A stretch of DNA of 64,000 nucleotides, from positions 1 through 64,000 of the forward strand of contig NZ_JALBWV010000032.1 in the NCBI RefSeq assembly GCF_022678645.1, given 5' to 3'. The stretch comes from Saccharopolyspora soli. Lineage in GTDB: Bacteria; Actinomycetota; Actinomycetes; Mycobacteriales; Pseudonocardiaceae. The notes below the pieces were generated by a model. It was not told the origin of the DNA. It was given only the letters and a program-made list of their open reading frames with translations, and did not search any database. A program made the translations under genes and the position numbers. Positions 1 through 7,889 of this stretch are shown piece after piece. Position 1 is the stretch's first letter; every line of letters starts with the position of its first letter.

Positions 1-145
<145 letters not shown>

Positions 146-974
146 ACCGCTCGATGCGCAGCAGGGCTTCCTGGGTGACCGTGGCCACGTGGCGGCCGGA
201 ACGGTCGAAGACGTTCCCGCGTCCAAGCACTCGACCGCTCGCTGCCGTCGGGCAGTCCTGGTCGTAGAGCAGCCACTCGTCGGCGCGGAGGTCGTCGTGG
301 AACCACATCGCGTGATCCAGGCTGGCCAATCGCACCCCCTTGGCACGCCGATCGGCGCCGTGCAGCAGGAACACCGGCTCCACCAAGGTCATGTCCGATG
401 CGTAGGCCAGCGCGCACGCGTGCAGCAGCGGGTCGTCCGGCAGCTGTTCCGGTGCGCGCATCCACACCAGGTGGCGGCTCGGCGTGAGCGGTGGCGGGTC
501 TTCGACGTAGCGGAGTTCGATCGCGCCGGGCTTGCGCCACCAGTCCGGGACCGGCACGTCGGAGTCGGCGAACCGCTCGTGCAGCGGCGGCAGGTCTTCC
601 GGTGCGGTCGCTGGTGGGAACTCCGGCTGGTGCCGCAGTCCGTCGCGGGCGCGTTGGAAGGACACCAGCGCCGCGCACACCTCCGCCCCGCCCTGGCTGG
701 CGATCACCCGCCGCGCCGAGGTCGCCCCGCCGTCCCGAATTCGGTCCACTGTGTACTGGACAGGGTCGGCCGGGTCGGCGCCGCGCGCGAACAACGCGTG
801 CATCGAGTGCACCGGCCGCCCCGCGGGCACCGTGCGCCCGGCGGCGGCGATCGACTGCGCGAGCAGCAGACCGCCGAACAACCGGTGTTCCGGCACCGGC
901 TGGGTGCGGCCCACGAACCGGTCCGGACCCGGCTCGGCTAGGTCGAACAGATCCGGCAGGCGAGGAACGTCCAT
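146..974 (-). CDS. tesB: acyl-CoA thioesterase II (TesB family), 3' end lost
   Basis: Reading down from ATG at 974 gives about 276 residues of a double hot-dog TesB-type thioesterase, which hydrolyses acyl-CoA to free fatty acid and CoA. The N-terminal hot-dog carries HRLFGGLLLAQSIAAAGRTV and HSMHALFARGAD. The C-terminal one has LVWMRAPEQLPDDPLLHACA, AYASDMTLVEP, SLDHAMWFHDDLRADEWLLY and GRGNVFDRSGRHVATVTQEA, the usual family endings. The reading frame enters the C run after LLRIERW, so only the last few residues are missing. It is divergent from the GntR regulator gene that follows, which might control it. A second, full-length TesB lies at 34.8-35.7 kb. Family assignment is firm; the physiological substrate is unknown. 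Confidence 0.88.
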
Positions 975-1066
975 GGCCAGAACAAACTACTCACACCAGG
1001 TGGTATCAAGTTGCACGTGACCGGTTACACAATCGGTGGGTTACCACGCTGCGGGGTGGCCCAGCG

Positions 1067-1801
1067 GTGATCGACGCGGCGATGCGCGCACGCTCTCCCC
1101 GGCTTCCCGACGAACTGGCCGATCGGCTGCGGGAACGGATCATGACCGGCCGCCTGCGGCAGGGCGATCACCTGCACCTGGAACGCCTCGCCGAGCAACT
1201 CGGCGTCAGCGTGACCCCGGTGCGCGAGGCGTTGTTGGCGCTGCGCGGCGAGGGCTTCGTGAACCTGGAACCGCGCCGCGGGTTCACCGTGGCGCCGCTG
1301 AGCCGCCACGACTTCGAGGACGTCCACCGGCTGCAGGCCACCCTCGCCGGTGAGCTCGCCGCCCGCGCGGCGCGCAAGATCGACGCCGACCGGCTCGCCG
1401 AACTCACCAGGCTGCACGACGAAATGCGGGTGGCCAGCCAGTTCGTGCTGCTGGACATGGGCGAGTTGGTGACCCGGTTCCGCACCGCGGTGTGCCAGCT
1501 CTCGGATTCGCCCAAGCTGTCGTGGTTCCTCGGCATCGCGGTGCGCTACGCACCGCAGAGCATCACCGTCGATGTGCCGGGCTGGCGGGAGATGGCGGTG
1601 ACCGACCACCACACGCTGCTGACCGCGCTGCGGCAGCGCGACCCGGCCAGCGCCCGTGCCGCGATGCACAAGCACGTGACCCATACCGGAGAGTTACTGA
1701 TCCATCACCTGCAGCAACTGGGATTGTGGTCCGAGATCCCCGAAACCCCGTCCCCACCAGGGAGTTCCGCATCACATCAGGAACAGGACAGCGGCCGCTA
1801 A
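1067..1801 (+). CDS. GntR-family regulator, FadR/FCD subfamily
   Basis: About 244 residues. The N-terminal winged helix-turn-helix (roughly residues 14-80) reads LADRLRERIMTGRLRQGD, LAEQLGVSVTPVREALLALR and EGFVNLEPRRGFTVAPLS, typical of GntR proteins. The remainder is a helical FCD effector domain. The GTG at 1067 has a GGGG tract about 10 bases upstream; ATG at 1082 is an alternative. The frame is open further upstream, but that part is arginine-rich shadow sequence of tesB. It is divergent from tesB, so a role in acyl-CoA or organic-acid metabolism is possible but only inferred. FCD regulators normally bind small carboxylates. Confidence 0.85.
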   Translation: MIDAAMRARSPRLPDELADRLRERIMTGRLRQGDHLHLERLAEQLGVSVTPVREALLALRGEGFVNLEPRRGFTVAPLSRHDFEDVHRLQATLAGELAARAARKIDADRLAELTRLHDEMRVASQFVLLDMGELVTRFRTAVCQLSDSPKLSWFLGIAVRYAPQSITVDVPGWREMAVTDHHTLLTALRQRDPASARAAMHKHVTHTGELLIHHLQQLGLWSEIPETPSPPGSSASHQEQDSGR

Positions 1802-1900
1802 CGTTGCGAATCGGTGTGGCGACACCCAAGTGGGACGCCCGACGAGGCGTACGCCGCGAGTTCTTCCATCCCTACTCAAGAAATTCGGAGGGCACCTGCC

Positions 1901-2050
1901 ATGCAGAGCAACAGCCGCACAATCGTGTCGGTTGTCGGAACGGTGATGATGGTCGTGGCGACCGTTCTGCTCGCGTCATGGAGCCACCCGCACACGGAAG
2001 CGCCGACGCGGCCCGTCGCGAACGAAGCCGCGATCGTGATCGGCCGCTGA
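1901..2050 (+). CDS. small single-span membrane protein, 49 aa
   Basis: A short gene with a good ribosome binding site: GGAGG at 1887-1891, nine bases before ATG. The product begins MQSNSRTIVSVVGTVMMVV and has one hydrophobic segment (about residues 8-25) followed by a short hydrophilic tail. It could be a one-pass membrane peptide or a small secreted peptide whose signal is the hydrophobic stretch. It follows the GntR gene by about 100 bases on the same strand. I do not recognise a family. The binding site and the hydrophobic stretch are the only support. Confidence 0.5.
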   Translation: MQSNSRTIVSVVGTVMMVVATVLLASWSHPHTEAPTRPVANEAAIVIGR

Positions 2051-2083
2051 AGACCTGTCCGCGCGGCGGCCAGGCCCCGAACG

Positions 2084-3079
2084 CTAAGCCTCGCGCACCA
2101 CGTCCTGCGGGCGTTTGTCGTTGCGCAGTCCCGAAAAGCGCGGGTGGCGCAGCTTGCCGTCGTCGGTCCACTCGGTGAACCCGATCTGCGCAACCAGTTC
2201 CGGCGCCACCCAGTGCGCGCCGGGTTCGTGCACCGGGTCGGCGAACGGTGAGCTGTCGCGGGCCAGCTCGTCCAGTTTGGCGCGCAGTTCCCGCAACGTC
2301 CGCTCGTCGTACCCGGTGCCGACCTTGCCCGCGTAGCGCAGCTCCGCTTGCTGGTAGTAGCCGACCAACAACGCTCCGAAACCGAACCGGGATCCCTTGG
2401 GGTCGGTGTAGCCGCCGACGACGAACTCCTGGTCGGCGACGCATTTGAACTTCAGCCAGTCCCGGCTCCGCCCGCTGCGGTAGGGCCGGTCGGCGCGCTT
2501 GGCGATCAGCCCTTCCCAACCGCGTCGGCACGCTTCGCGGAAGAACTCCTCGCCGGTGCCAGCGCGGTGCGCGCTGAACCGCAGCGGATCGGTGAACTCG
2601 AAGATCTCCCGCAGCAGCCGTTTTCGGGTGCGCAGCGCCAATCTCGTCAAATCCACGCCGCCGAAGGAGATCAGGTCGAACACGTAGTAGTAGACCGGCA
2701 CACCGGTTCGGCGGGCGGCGCGCGGATCGGTCAGGTGGATGCGCTTCTGCAGTCGCGCGAAGCTGGTCTGGTCGCCTTCGAAGGCGACCACCTCGCCGTC
2801 GATCACGAACCGGTCGGCGCCCTGCTCGGCGAGCGCGTCGACGACCTCCGGGTAGGCCGCGTCGACCCGCTTCTCGTTGCGGGACCACAGCACCGGGCGG
2901 TCCCCGTCGCAGCCCGCGATCACCCGCACCCCGTCCAGCTTGCGCTCGAAGATCCAGTCCGGGTCGGAGAACTGCCGGTGGGTCAGCGTCGCCAACGCGG
3001 GCTCGTGCCACGTCCCACCGGGCCAGGACCGCAGCTCCGCTCGTTCGGTGGCGTCGAGCAGCCGCATCGGATCGTTCAT
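2084..3079 (-). CDS. ATP-dependent DNA ligase (LigC/LigD-ligase type)
   Basis: A 331-residue ligase that seals nicks using ATP through a lysyl-AMP intermediate. Motif I is FERKLDGVRVI near residue 45, with Lys as the adenylation site. Other nucleotidyltransferase motifs follow: RFVIDGEVVAF, YYYVFDLISFGG, GWEGLIAKRADRPY and DWLKFKC. The C-terminal third (FVVGGYTDPKGSRFGFGALL, YAGKVGTGYDERTL) is the OB fold. It has no polymerase or nuclease domain and no Ku gene is near, so it is an orphan ligase. It probably acts in repair or end joining together with proteins encoded elsewhere. It is divergent from the dsbA-like gene. Confidence 0.93.
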   Translation of the reverse strand: MNDPMRLLDATERAELRSWPGGTWHEPALATLTHRQFSDPDWIFERKLDGVRVIAGCDGDRPVLWSRNEKRVDAAYPEVVDALAEQGADRFVIDGEVVAFEGDQTSFARLQKRIHLTDPRAARRTGVPVYYYVFDLISFGGVDLTRLALRTRKRLLREIFEFTDPLRFSAHRAGTGEEFFREACRRGWEGLIAKRADRPYRSGRSRDWLKFKCVADQEFVVGGYTDPKGSRFGFGALLVGYYQQAELRYAGKVGTGYDERTLRELRAKLDELARDSSPFADPVHEPGAHWVAPELVAQIGFTEWTDDGKLRHPRFSGLRNDKRPQDVVREA

Positions 3080-3251
3080 CGTCGGCGGATTACCCCCGGA
3101 TCAGCGCGGCAAACCGGCCAGGCTGAGAACCAGCTGTGAACGGCCTGTGAGTTCGACCCCGCAAGGGAGCCCAATCGGGTCAATGCGAGAAACTGGACCT
3201 GTCGACTTCCTGCCGCGCGAGCGGACCGACCGCCGAAGGTGAAAGCACGCG

Positions 3252-3995
3252 ATGCCGAAGAGCAAGAACCCGCTGACCCAAAAAAGCGGGCTGTCCACCA
3301 ACGTCATCCTCACCATCGTGGTGGTCGTCGTCGCCGTGCTGGTGATCGGCGGCGTCCTGCTGTTCACCCGCGGCGGGTCCGACACCAACACCGGCGGCCG
3401 GACGGTGGCGGCCGACGTGCTGCGCAAACCGGACAGCAACGTGCTGACCACGGCGCCCGACAACAAGGTCACCGTGGTGGAGTTCCTCGACTACCAGTGC
3501 CCGGCCTGCCACTCGTACTACGACGCGCTGACCAAGCAGGTCGAGGCCGACTACGCGGGCAAGATCACCTTCGTCACCCGCAACTTCCCGCTGAGCATGC
3601 ACCCGCTGGCCCGACCGGCCGCGCAGGCCGCCGAGGCGGCCGCCCTGCAGGGCAAGTTCAAGGAGATGTACCACGCCCTCTACGACAACTACGCGGCTTG
3701 GGCTCTCGCGCCCGACGGGCAGAACCTCAGCACCGACGAGGCCAAAGCGCGCGCGTTGTTCGACCAGTACGCCCAGCAGATCGGCCTTGACCTGCCCAGG
3801 TTCCAGCAGGACATGAACTCCCCGCAGGTCAACGCCAAGATCGACGCCGACACCGCGGACGGCAACCGGGCCGAGGTGCAGGCGACGCCGACGATCTTCA
3901 TCAACGGCAGGGAGTTCGACCCCGGCGACGTGCAGACCTTCCAACAGCTCAACGACGTGTTCCGCCAGCAGCTGGACGAGGAGCTCGCGCGGTGA
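3252..3995 (+). CDS. membrane-anchored DsbA-family thiol oxidoreductase
   Basis: 247 residues. A transmembrane anchor (about residues 17-38, TNVILTIVVVVVAVLVIGG) holds an extracytoplasmic thioredoxin fold with the DsbA insertion. The redox motif is CPAC (Cys83, Cys86) in VVEFLDYQCPACHSYY. The cis-proline loop ATPTIFINGREF lies near residue 213. It should introduce disulfide bonds into exported proteins. The stop overlaps the start of the next gene by four bases (GTGA). That gene encodes VKOR, the quinone-linked oxidase that recharges such enzymes, so the two are a functional pair. The start ATG at 3252 precedes a Lys-rich cytoplasmic tail, the expected topology. Confidence 0.93.
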   Translation: MPKSKNPLTQKSGLSTNVILTIVVVVVAVLVIGGVLLFTRGGSDTNTGGRTVAADVLRKPDSNVLTTAPDNKVTVVEFLDYQCPACHSYYDALTKQVEADYAGKITFVTRNFPLSMHPLARPAAQAAEAAALQGKFKEMYHALYDNYAAWALAPDGQNLSTDEAKARALFDQYAQQIGLDLPRFQQDMNSPQVNAKIDADTADGNRAEVQATPTIFINGREFDPGDVQTFQQLNDVFRQQLDEELAR

Positions 3996-4585
3996 CCACG
4001 CCAGGCGCCGCCGCACCTCGTGGCCTGGCCTGGCTGTACGTCGTGGGTGGCGCGGTCGGACTGGCGGCCTCGGCCGCCCTGATCGTGGAGAAGCTGGCCA
4101 AGCTGGCCAACCCCGGTTACGTGCCCACCTGCAGCATCAACCCGATCATCTCGTGCGGTTCGGTGATGGACAGCGCCCAGGCCGCGGCGTTCGGCTTCCC
4201 CAACCCGCTGATCGGGGTGGCCGCCTTCCCGGTGGTGGTCACCGCCGGGGCCGTGGTGCTGGGCGGGTTCGAACCGCCGCGCTGGTTCTGGCTGGGGATG
4301 CAGGTCGGCACCACGCTCGCGGTCATCTTCATCCACTGGCTGGTGGTGCAGAGCCTCTACGAGATCCACGCGCTGTGCCCGTACTGCATGGTCGTGTGGG
4401 TCGTGACGATCCCGCTGTTCTGGTACACGACGCTGCACAACCTCACCGCTGGCAACTTCGGTGGCGGGCAATCCGTCGGCGCGGCGCTCGCCCGGTTCCA
4501 CAGCCTGGTGCTCGTGGTGTGGTATTTGGTGATCGTGGTCCTGATCCTGCAGGCGTTCTGGGACTACTGGAGCACTCTGCTGTAG
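3992..4585 (+). CDS. VKOR-family disulfide oxidase
   Basis: 197 residues, five predicted membrane spans. It has the four family cysteines: Cys47 and Cys55 in the periplasmic loop (PTCSINPIISCGSVMD) and the active-site pair Cys129-Pro-Tyr-Cys132 in HALCPYCMVVW. Bacterial VKOR reoxidises DsbA-like partners and passes electrons to menaquinone. It overlaps the thioredoxin-fold gene by four bases and is surely translated with it. The GTG start is set by this overlap. It replaces DsbB, as usual in actinobacteria. Confidence 0.94.
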   Translation: MTTPGAAAPRGLAWLYVVGGAVGLAASAALIVEKLAKLANPGYVPTCSINPIISCGSVMDSAQAAAFGFPNPLIGVAAFPVVVTAGAVVLGGFEPPRWFWLGMQVGTTLAVIFIHWLVVQSLYEIHALCPYCMVVWVVTIPLFWYTTLHNLTAGNFGGGQSVGAALARFHSLVLVVWYLVIVVLILQAFWDYWSTLL

Positions 4586-4597
4586 CGTGCAGCGGCC

Positions 4598-4623
4598 GTT
4601 TGTTCGGTGCGGGCCTCGGGTAC
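4598..4623 (+). promoter_or_regulatory. SigF-type promoter of rsbW-sigF
   Basis: GTTT at 4598-4601, a 16-base spacer, then GGGTAC at 4618-4623. This matches the actinobacterial SigF/SigB consensus GTTT-N15-17-GGGTA. It starts 12 bases after the VKOR stop and would begin transcription near 4630. That suggests sigF transcribes its own operon, and it favours the ATG at 4678 over the GTG at 4629 as the anti-sigma start. Confidence 0.65.
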
Positions 4624-4677
4624 CAGGTGACTGTGAGTGAGGTGTGCGCCGCACCTATCGAGACGAGGTGGCCCGGG

Positions 4678-5118
4678 ATGAGCGTGGAACGCGAGATCAC
4701 GCACGTCGAGCCGGAGACGTCCGCGGCGAACGTGGTCGAGGTCCGCATCGCTGCGGAGCCCGCGCAACTGGCGGTGATGCGGGCCGTCGTCGGTGACCTG
4801 GCCATGCGCGCCGACTACGACGTCGACTCGATCGCGGACCTGCGGCTGGCAGTCGACGAGGCGTGCTCGTCGCTGGTCCGGCTGGCCGCCCCGGCCGCGA
4901 CGCTGGTCTGCCGGTTCCGCACCGGCGACGACCAGCTGTCGGTCACCGCTGAGGTGCTCAGCGACGACGCGTTCGGACCTCGCAAGGACACCTTCAGCTG
5001 GCGCGTGCTCAGCGCACTCGCCGACCTTGTGTCAACCTCGGTCGAGTCGGACCCTGCCGCCAACGGCAGCCACCTGGTGCGGATCGAGTTGACCAAGGGA
5101 CGGACGGCCCACGTGTGA
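4678..5118 (+). CDS. rsbW: RsbW-type anti-sigma factor (HATPase kinase fold)
   Basis: 146 residues from ATG 4678, which has GAGG nine bases upstream. The N-box is DLRLAVDEACSSL. VEVRIAAEPAQLAVMRAVVGDLA before it is typical of SpoIIAB/RsbW/UsfX proteins that bind and inhibit SigF-class sigma factors and phosphorylate an anti-anti-sigma factor. The G-box region is weakly conserved (GSHLVRIELTK at the end), as often in actinobacteria. The stop overlaps the sigF start by four bases, so the inhibitor and sigma factor are made together. No anti-anti-sigma gene is adjacent. Confidence 0.88.
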   Translation: MSVEREITHVEPETSAANVVEVRIAAEPAQLAVMRAVVGDLAMRADYDVDSIADLRLAVDEACSSLVRLAAPAATLVCRFRTGDDQLSVTAEVLSDDAFGPRKDTFSWRVLSALADLVSTSVESDPAANGSHLVRIELTKGRTAHV

Positions 5119-5957
5119 AACGAGCGGATTCCAAGCCGACAGCACATTCGCGCAACGAGCGCTACGACCGGCTGGCGCCGCTCTTCGGCGAGCTCGCGAA
5201 GCTGAGCAAGCAGGATCCCCGCTATTCCGAACTCCGCGCCACGCTGGTCACCGAGCACCTGCCGGTCGCCGAGCACATCGCTCGCCGGTTCAGCCACCGC
5301 GGCGAGTCGCAGGAGGACCTCACCCAGGTCGCCACCCTGGGGTTGATCAACGCGGTGGACCGGTTCGACCCCGGACGCGGGGTGGACTTCCTGTCCTACG
5401 CGGTGCCGACGATCATGGGCGAGGTGCGGCGGCACTTCCGGGACACCGGCTGGGCGGTGCGGATGCCGCGTCGGCTCCAGGAGCTGCACCTGTCGGTGTC
5501 GGCGGCGATCGCCCGGCTGTCGCAGGAACTCGGCCGCGCGCCGACCCCGAGCGAACTGGCCAAGCACCTGGGGATCAGCACCGACGACGTCTACCGCGGC
5601 CTGGAGGCGGGCAACGCCTACCGCAGCGCTTCGCTGGACGAACTGCTCACCGACACCGACGAGATCCCGCTCGGAGACGCCATCGGCTCCGACGACACCG
5701 AGCTGATCGAGGTGGAGAACCGGGAGATGGTCCGGCCGCTGCTGCGCGAACTGCCGGACCGGGAACGCCGCATCCTGGTGATGCGGTTCTTCCGTGGCAT
5801 GACCCAGACGCAGATCGCCGAGCAGATCGGCATCTCGCAGATGCACGTCTCCCGCCTGCTGGCCCGCACCCTCGGCTGGCTGCGGCAGCGCCTAGAGGAG
5901 GACAAACCAACCGCGGAATCCATCAGCGGTCATACAAGGAGTGAAGGGCACCTTTGA
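5115..5957 (+). CDS. sigF: RNA polymerase sigma factor, SigF/SigB family
   Basis: 280 residues. Region 2 reads EDLTQVATLGLINAVDRFD then FLSYAVPTIMGEVRRHFRDT (about residues 68-115). Region 3 follows (LQELHLSVSAAIARLSQELG, TPSELAKHLGIS). Region 4 is LPDRERRILVMRFFRGMTQT with QIAEQIGISQMHVSRLLART. These place it in the group-3 general-stress/sporulation sigma factors. It starts with GTG overlapping rsbW. The last five residues (SEGHL) and the stop are encoded by the left arm of a 292 bp inverted-repeat element, so the natural C-terminus may have been changed. Confidence 0.93.
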   Translation: MKRADSKPTAHSRNERYDRLAPLFGELAKLSKQDPRYSELRATLVTEHLPVAEHIARRFSHRGESQEDLTQVATLGLINAVDRFDPGRGVDFLSYAVPTIMGEVRRHFRDTGWAVRMPRRLQELHLSVSAAIARLSQELGRAPTPSELAKHLGISTDDVYRGLEAGNAYRSASLDELLTDTDEIPLGDAIGSDDTELIEVENREMVRPLLRELPDRERRILVMRFFRGMTQTQIAEQIGISQMHVSRLLARTLGWLRQRLEEDKPTAESISGHTRSEGHL

Positions 5958-6230
5958 CCGGCTTGGAGGGTGCGCGGATTGGCTTGCGTGGCGGTGCGGG
6001 TGGCGGAACCTCAGAGGCATTCTCGCTGTGGGATCCCCGACATCATGTATGCCGATACACCACGTCGGGGCTGTCCTCGCGGGGAGAACCCCAGAGGGGT
6101 GGGCCACCGTGAACCCGCGGCGGCGCAAGCTGCGAGCGTGGGCGGAAGCGGCTGACGCCGCTTGCCTGACGACCCCCTCGACATGCCCAATCCGCGCGAG
6201 TTCATAGTCGGTCGAAGGTGCCCTTCACTC
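5939..6230. repeat. MITE-like element with ~44 bp imperfect terminal inverted repeats
   Basis: The ends 5939-5960 and 6209-6230 are inverted copies over 22 bases with one mismatch (core GTGAAGGGCACCTT). After a mismatched gap of 11 bases on both sides, 5972-5982 and 6187-6197 again match perfectly (GCGCGGATTGG / CCAATCCGCGC). The interior holds a strong hairpin at 6035-6070 (CCCCGAC..GTCGGGG enclosing TGTAT-GCCG-ATACA) and another at 6146-6163 (AAGCGGC-TGAC-GCCGCTT). No convincing protein is encoded and no clear target duplication is seen. It resembles a miniature inverted-repeat element, or a structured RNA. Confidence 0.6.
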
Positions 6231-6280
6231 ATCACCCGTACGGGTCCGCACCGCTCGCACCGCTGCGGCGTAGTCGGGGA

Positions 6281-6323
6281 AGCCGCCCGGGACCCGTCGG
6301 GGGATTTCGGGTCCCGGGCGGCT
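6281..6323 (-). terminator. strong hairpin terminator downstream of the M23 gene
   Basis: Perfect 16-base arms, AGCCGCCCGGGACCCG at 6281-6296 and its complement at 6308-6323, separated by 11 bases. It lies about 50 bases beyond the M23 stop, between convergent transcription from sigF and the peptidase, and may work on both strands. Confidence 0.8.
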
Positions 6324-6374
6324 GTCTGGGGGCGTGCTGGGCTCGGGGTACCTGCGCCCGACGAGCACGCCGGG

Positions 6375-7130
6375 CTACAACGAGATGCCGCGCTCGTTCA
6401 GCCAGGGCAGCGGGTTGATCTTGACGCCATCCTCGATCACCTCGAAGTGCAGGTGCGGGCCGGTGGACTGGCCGCGGTTGCCCATCGTGGCGATCTGATC
6501 GCCCGCTCCGACCCGCTGGCCGACGCTGACCTCGATGGTGTTGATGTGGCCGTACACGGTGATCGTGCCGTCGTTGTGCTGCACCCGGATCCACTGGCCG
6601 AAGCCGCTGGCCGGACCGGCTTCGATGACCTTCCCGGCGGCCACCGAGTAGATCGGGGTGCCGATGTCGTTGGCGATGTCGACGCCCCGGTGGCTGGTGC
6701 CCCAGCGGGCTCCGAAGCCCGAGGTGAAGGTGCCCTCAGCTGGCTTGACGAAGCCGGTGGCCCGCTTCTTGGCCTGCTCCTCGGCCGCGTGCTCGGCCTC
6801 GGCGGCAGCGCGCTCGGCTTCCGCACGGGCTTGCTCGATCGCCTGGCTCTTGTCGATTTTCTGCGACTCGGCCTGCGAGTTGGCGACCGGCTCGGCCGCG
6901 AGCAGTTTGACCGCCGCCGGGCTGTGCGCGGTACCGCTGACGGCCAGGCTCAGGTTCTTCTTACCGGCCAACGGCTGCGCGGCCTCGTCCGGCTGCGGTT
7001 CGGCGTTGGCGGCCAGCGGCTGACCGACCGCGGCGAACGCGCCACCGGCCACCACCGCCGCGACGACCTTGTTGCGGACCGGGAGAGCGGCCTTCGGGGG
7101 ATGGCCGCCCTCCTTGCGGTGCTTGCCCAT
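6375..7130 (-). CDS. secreted M23 metallopeptidase (LytM-type cell-wall hydrolase)
   Basis: About 251 residues. A basic start (MGKHRKEGGHPPKAALPVRN) leads to a hydrophobic export segment (VVAAVVAGGAFAAVG) ending near AANAEP. A central Ala/Glu/Lys-rich coiled coil (EQARAEAERAAAEAEHAAEE) follows. The C-terminal peptidase domain carries the zinc motifs SHRGVDIAN (HxxxD) and GPHLHFEV (HxH), so it should be an active endopeptidase cutting peptidoglycan cross-links. ATG 7130 has GGAAGG six bases upstream; GTG 7136 is an alternative. A long structured leader lies just upstream, suggesting RNA-level control of this potentially dangerous enzyme. Confidence 0.9.
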   Translation of the reverse strand: MGKHRKEGGHPPKAALPVRNKVVAAVVAGGAFAAVGQPLAANAEPQPDEAAQPLAGKKNLSLAVSGTAHSPAAVKLLAAEPVANSQAESQKIDKSQAIEQARAEAERAAAEAEHAAEEQAKKRATGFVKPAEGTFTSGFGARWGTSHRGVDIANDIGTPIYSVAAGKVIEAGPASGFGQWIRVQHNDGTITVYGHINTIEVSVGQRVGAGDQIATMGNRGQSTGPHLHFEVIEDGVKINPLPWLNERGISL

Positions 7131-7155
7131 CTTCACCTTCCGATTCGGGGTGATC

Positions 7156-7215
7156 CGGTCACTTCCCGCCGGGGGATTGCGGGATCGCCTTTCGGGGGGA
7201 GGCGTCGCGTGACCG
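7156..7215 (-). promoter_or_regulatory. structured 5' leader, three-way-junction fold
   Basis: On the mRNA strand an outer stem CGGTCAC/GTGACCG (7209-7215 with 7156-7162) encloses two hairpins: CGCCT..AGGCG around a C-rich loop, and CCCGC..GCGGG. The structure ends 25 bases before the M23 start codon. It does not match the ydaO c-di-AMP riboswitch that often precedes actinobacterial wall hydrolases. Candidate cis-regulatory RNA. Confidence 0.4.
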
Positions 7216-7679
7216 AACCGTGACTTACGAACGGCGAACGTAGCTGAGGGTTATCGAGACATGCAACCGTTGGTCCGATTGGCTGGCAAACAGAGGCGGA
7301 TCAGTCACTCTTAGTGCTTACCAAAGATGACCGATAGATAACGGCGAATCGAACATCCACCGGTCCGACCAGCGCTGTCGACAACTAGCCGCGGCGAGCG
7401 CGGAAACGATCAATAAGCCCGTTGTTCGCGCAGGTCCAGGACAAAACGATCAAGCGTCGCAGGGCGCGCGACCGTCTGGCGCGAAGGGCAGCCGAAGCCA
7501 CCGGAGTCCACAAGCGACACTGCGGCGAACGGAAGGTGAACTGTCCTGATCACCCGTCGGCAAGATCGGCAACCGCCAGAAGTGGCCTTGCGCACAACAC
7601 TCGCGCGAACCACATCGGGGCCTTCTCGCACTTTGGGAGCAGGTGCCACTCGAAGGCGGAATCTGTTTCACTGTTCCGC
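7216..7679. other. intergenic region, no gene seen
   Basis: Divergent spacer between the M23 gene and the leader peptide of tauE. Short open frames here lack binding sites and family resemblance. It must contain the promoters of both transcription units, but I could not point to convincing -35/-10 boxes. Confidence 0.5.
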
Positions 7680-7772
7680 ATGACGCCTGGTGATCAGTGG
7701 CGGCTGCTGGTGCAGCGCCTCCACGTCGACTTGCGCCGCGTCACCTCCGCAGGGTGTCGGTGCGCGCGGTAG
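7680..7772 (+). CDS. cysteine-responsive type leader peptide upstream of tauE
   Basis: A 30-residue open frame from ATG 7680 ending LHVDLRRVTSAGCRCAR and TAG. The signature H-V-D-L-x-R-V-x-S followed by Cys residues is that of the actinobacterial leader peptides found before sulfur-metabolism genes. Ribosome progress through their Cys codons is known or proposed to control the downstream gene. It ends 117 bases before tauE, room for an attenuator structure; the spacer is GC-rich (GCGCAACGCCGCGCCGCGG). Too short for normal gene finders. Recognition rests on motif and position. Confidence 0.75.
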   Translation: MTPGDQWRLLVQRLHVDLRRVTSAGCRCAR

Positions 7773-7889
7773 GCCCCGCTCCCACCTGACCTCTTCGCCT
7801 TCGTCCGGTCCTCCCCATCCGGCTGCGCAACGCCGCGCCGCGGTTCGTCGCGCGCCGGTTCCGGCACCCCACGCATCTACGGAGACATC

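Noticed and set aside
5941..6207. An 88-codon frame starting inside the MITE-like element
   Set aside because: It crosses hairpins and has no binding site, no family resemblance and odd composition; the segment VNPRRRKLRAWAEA looks gene-like but stops quickly.
7137..7330. c-di-AMP (ydaO) riboswitch before the M23 gene
   Set aside because: The characteristic conserved blocks of that RNA are not present; only a generic multi-stem fold is seen.
7422..7679. Extension of the sulfur leader peptide frame upstream to 7422
   Set aside because: The upstream part is not similar to known leaders and its composition is unlike coding sequence; the known leader class starts close to the HVDLRRV motif.
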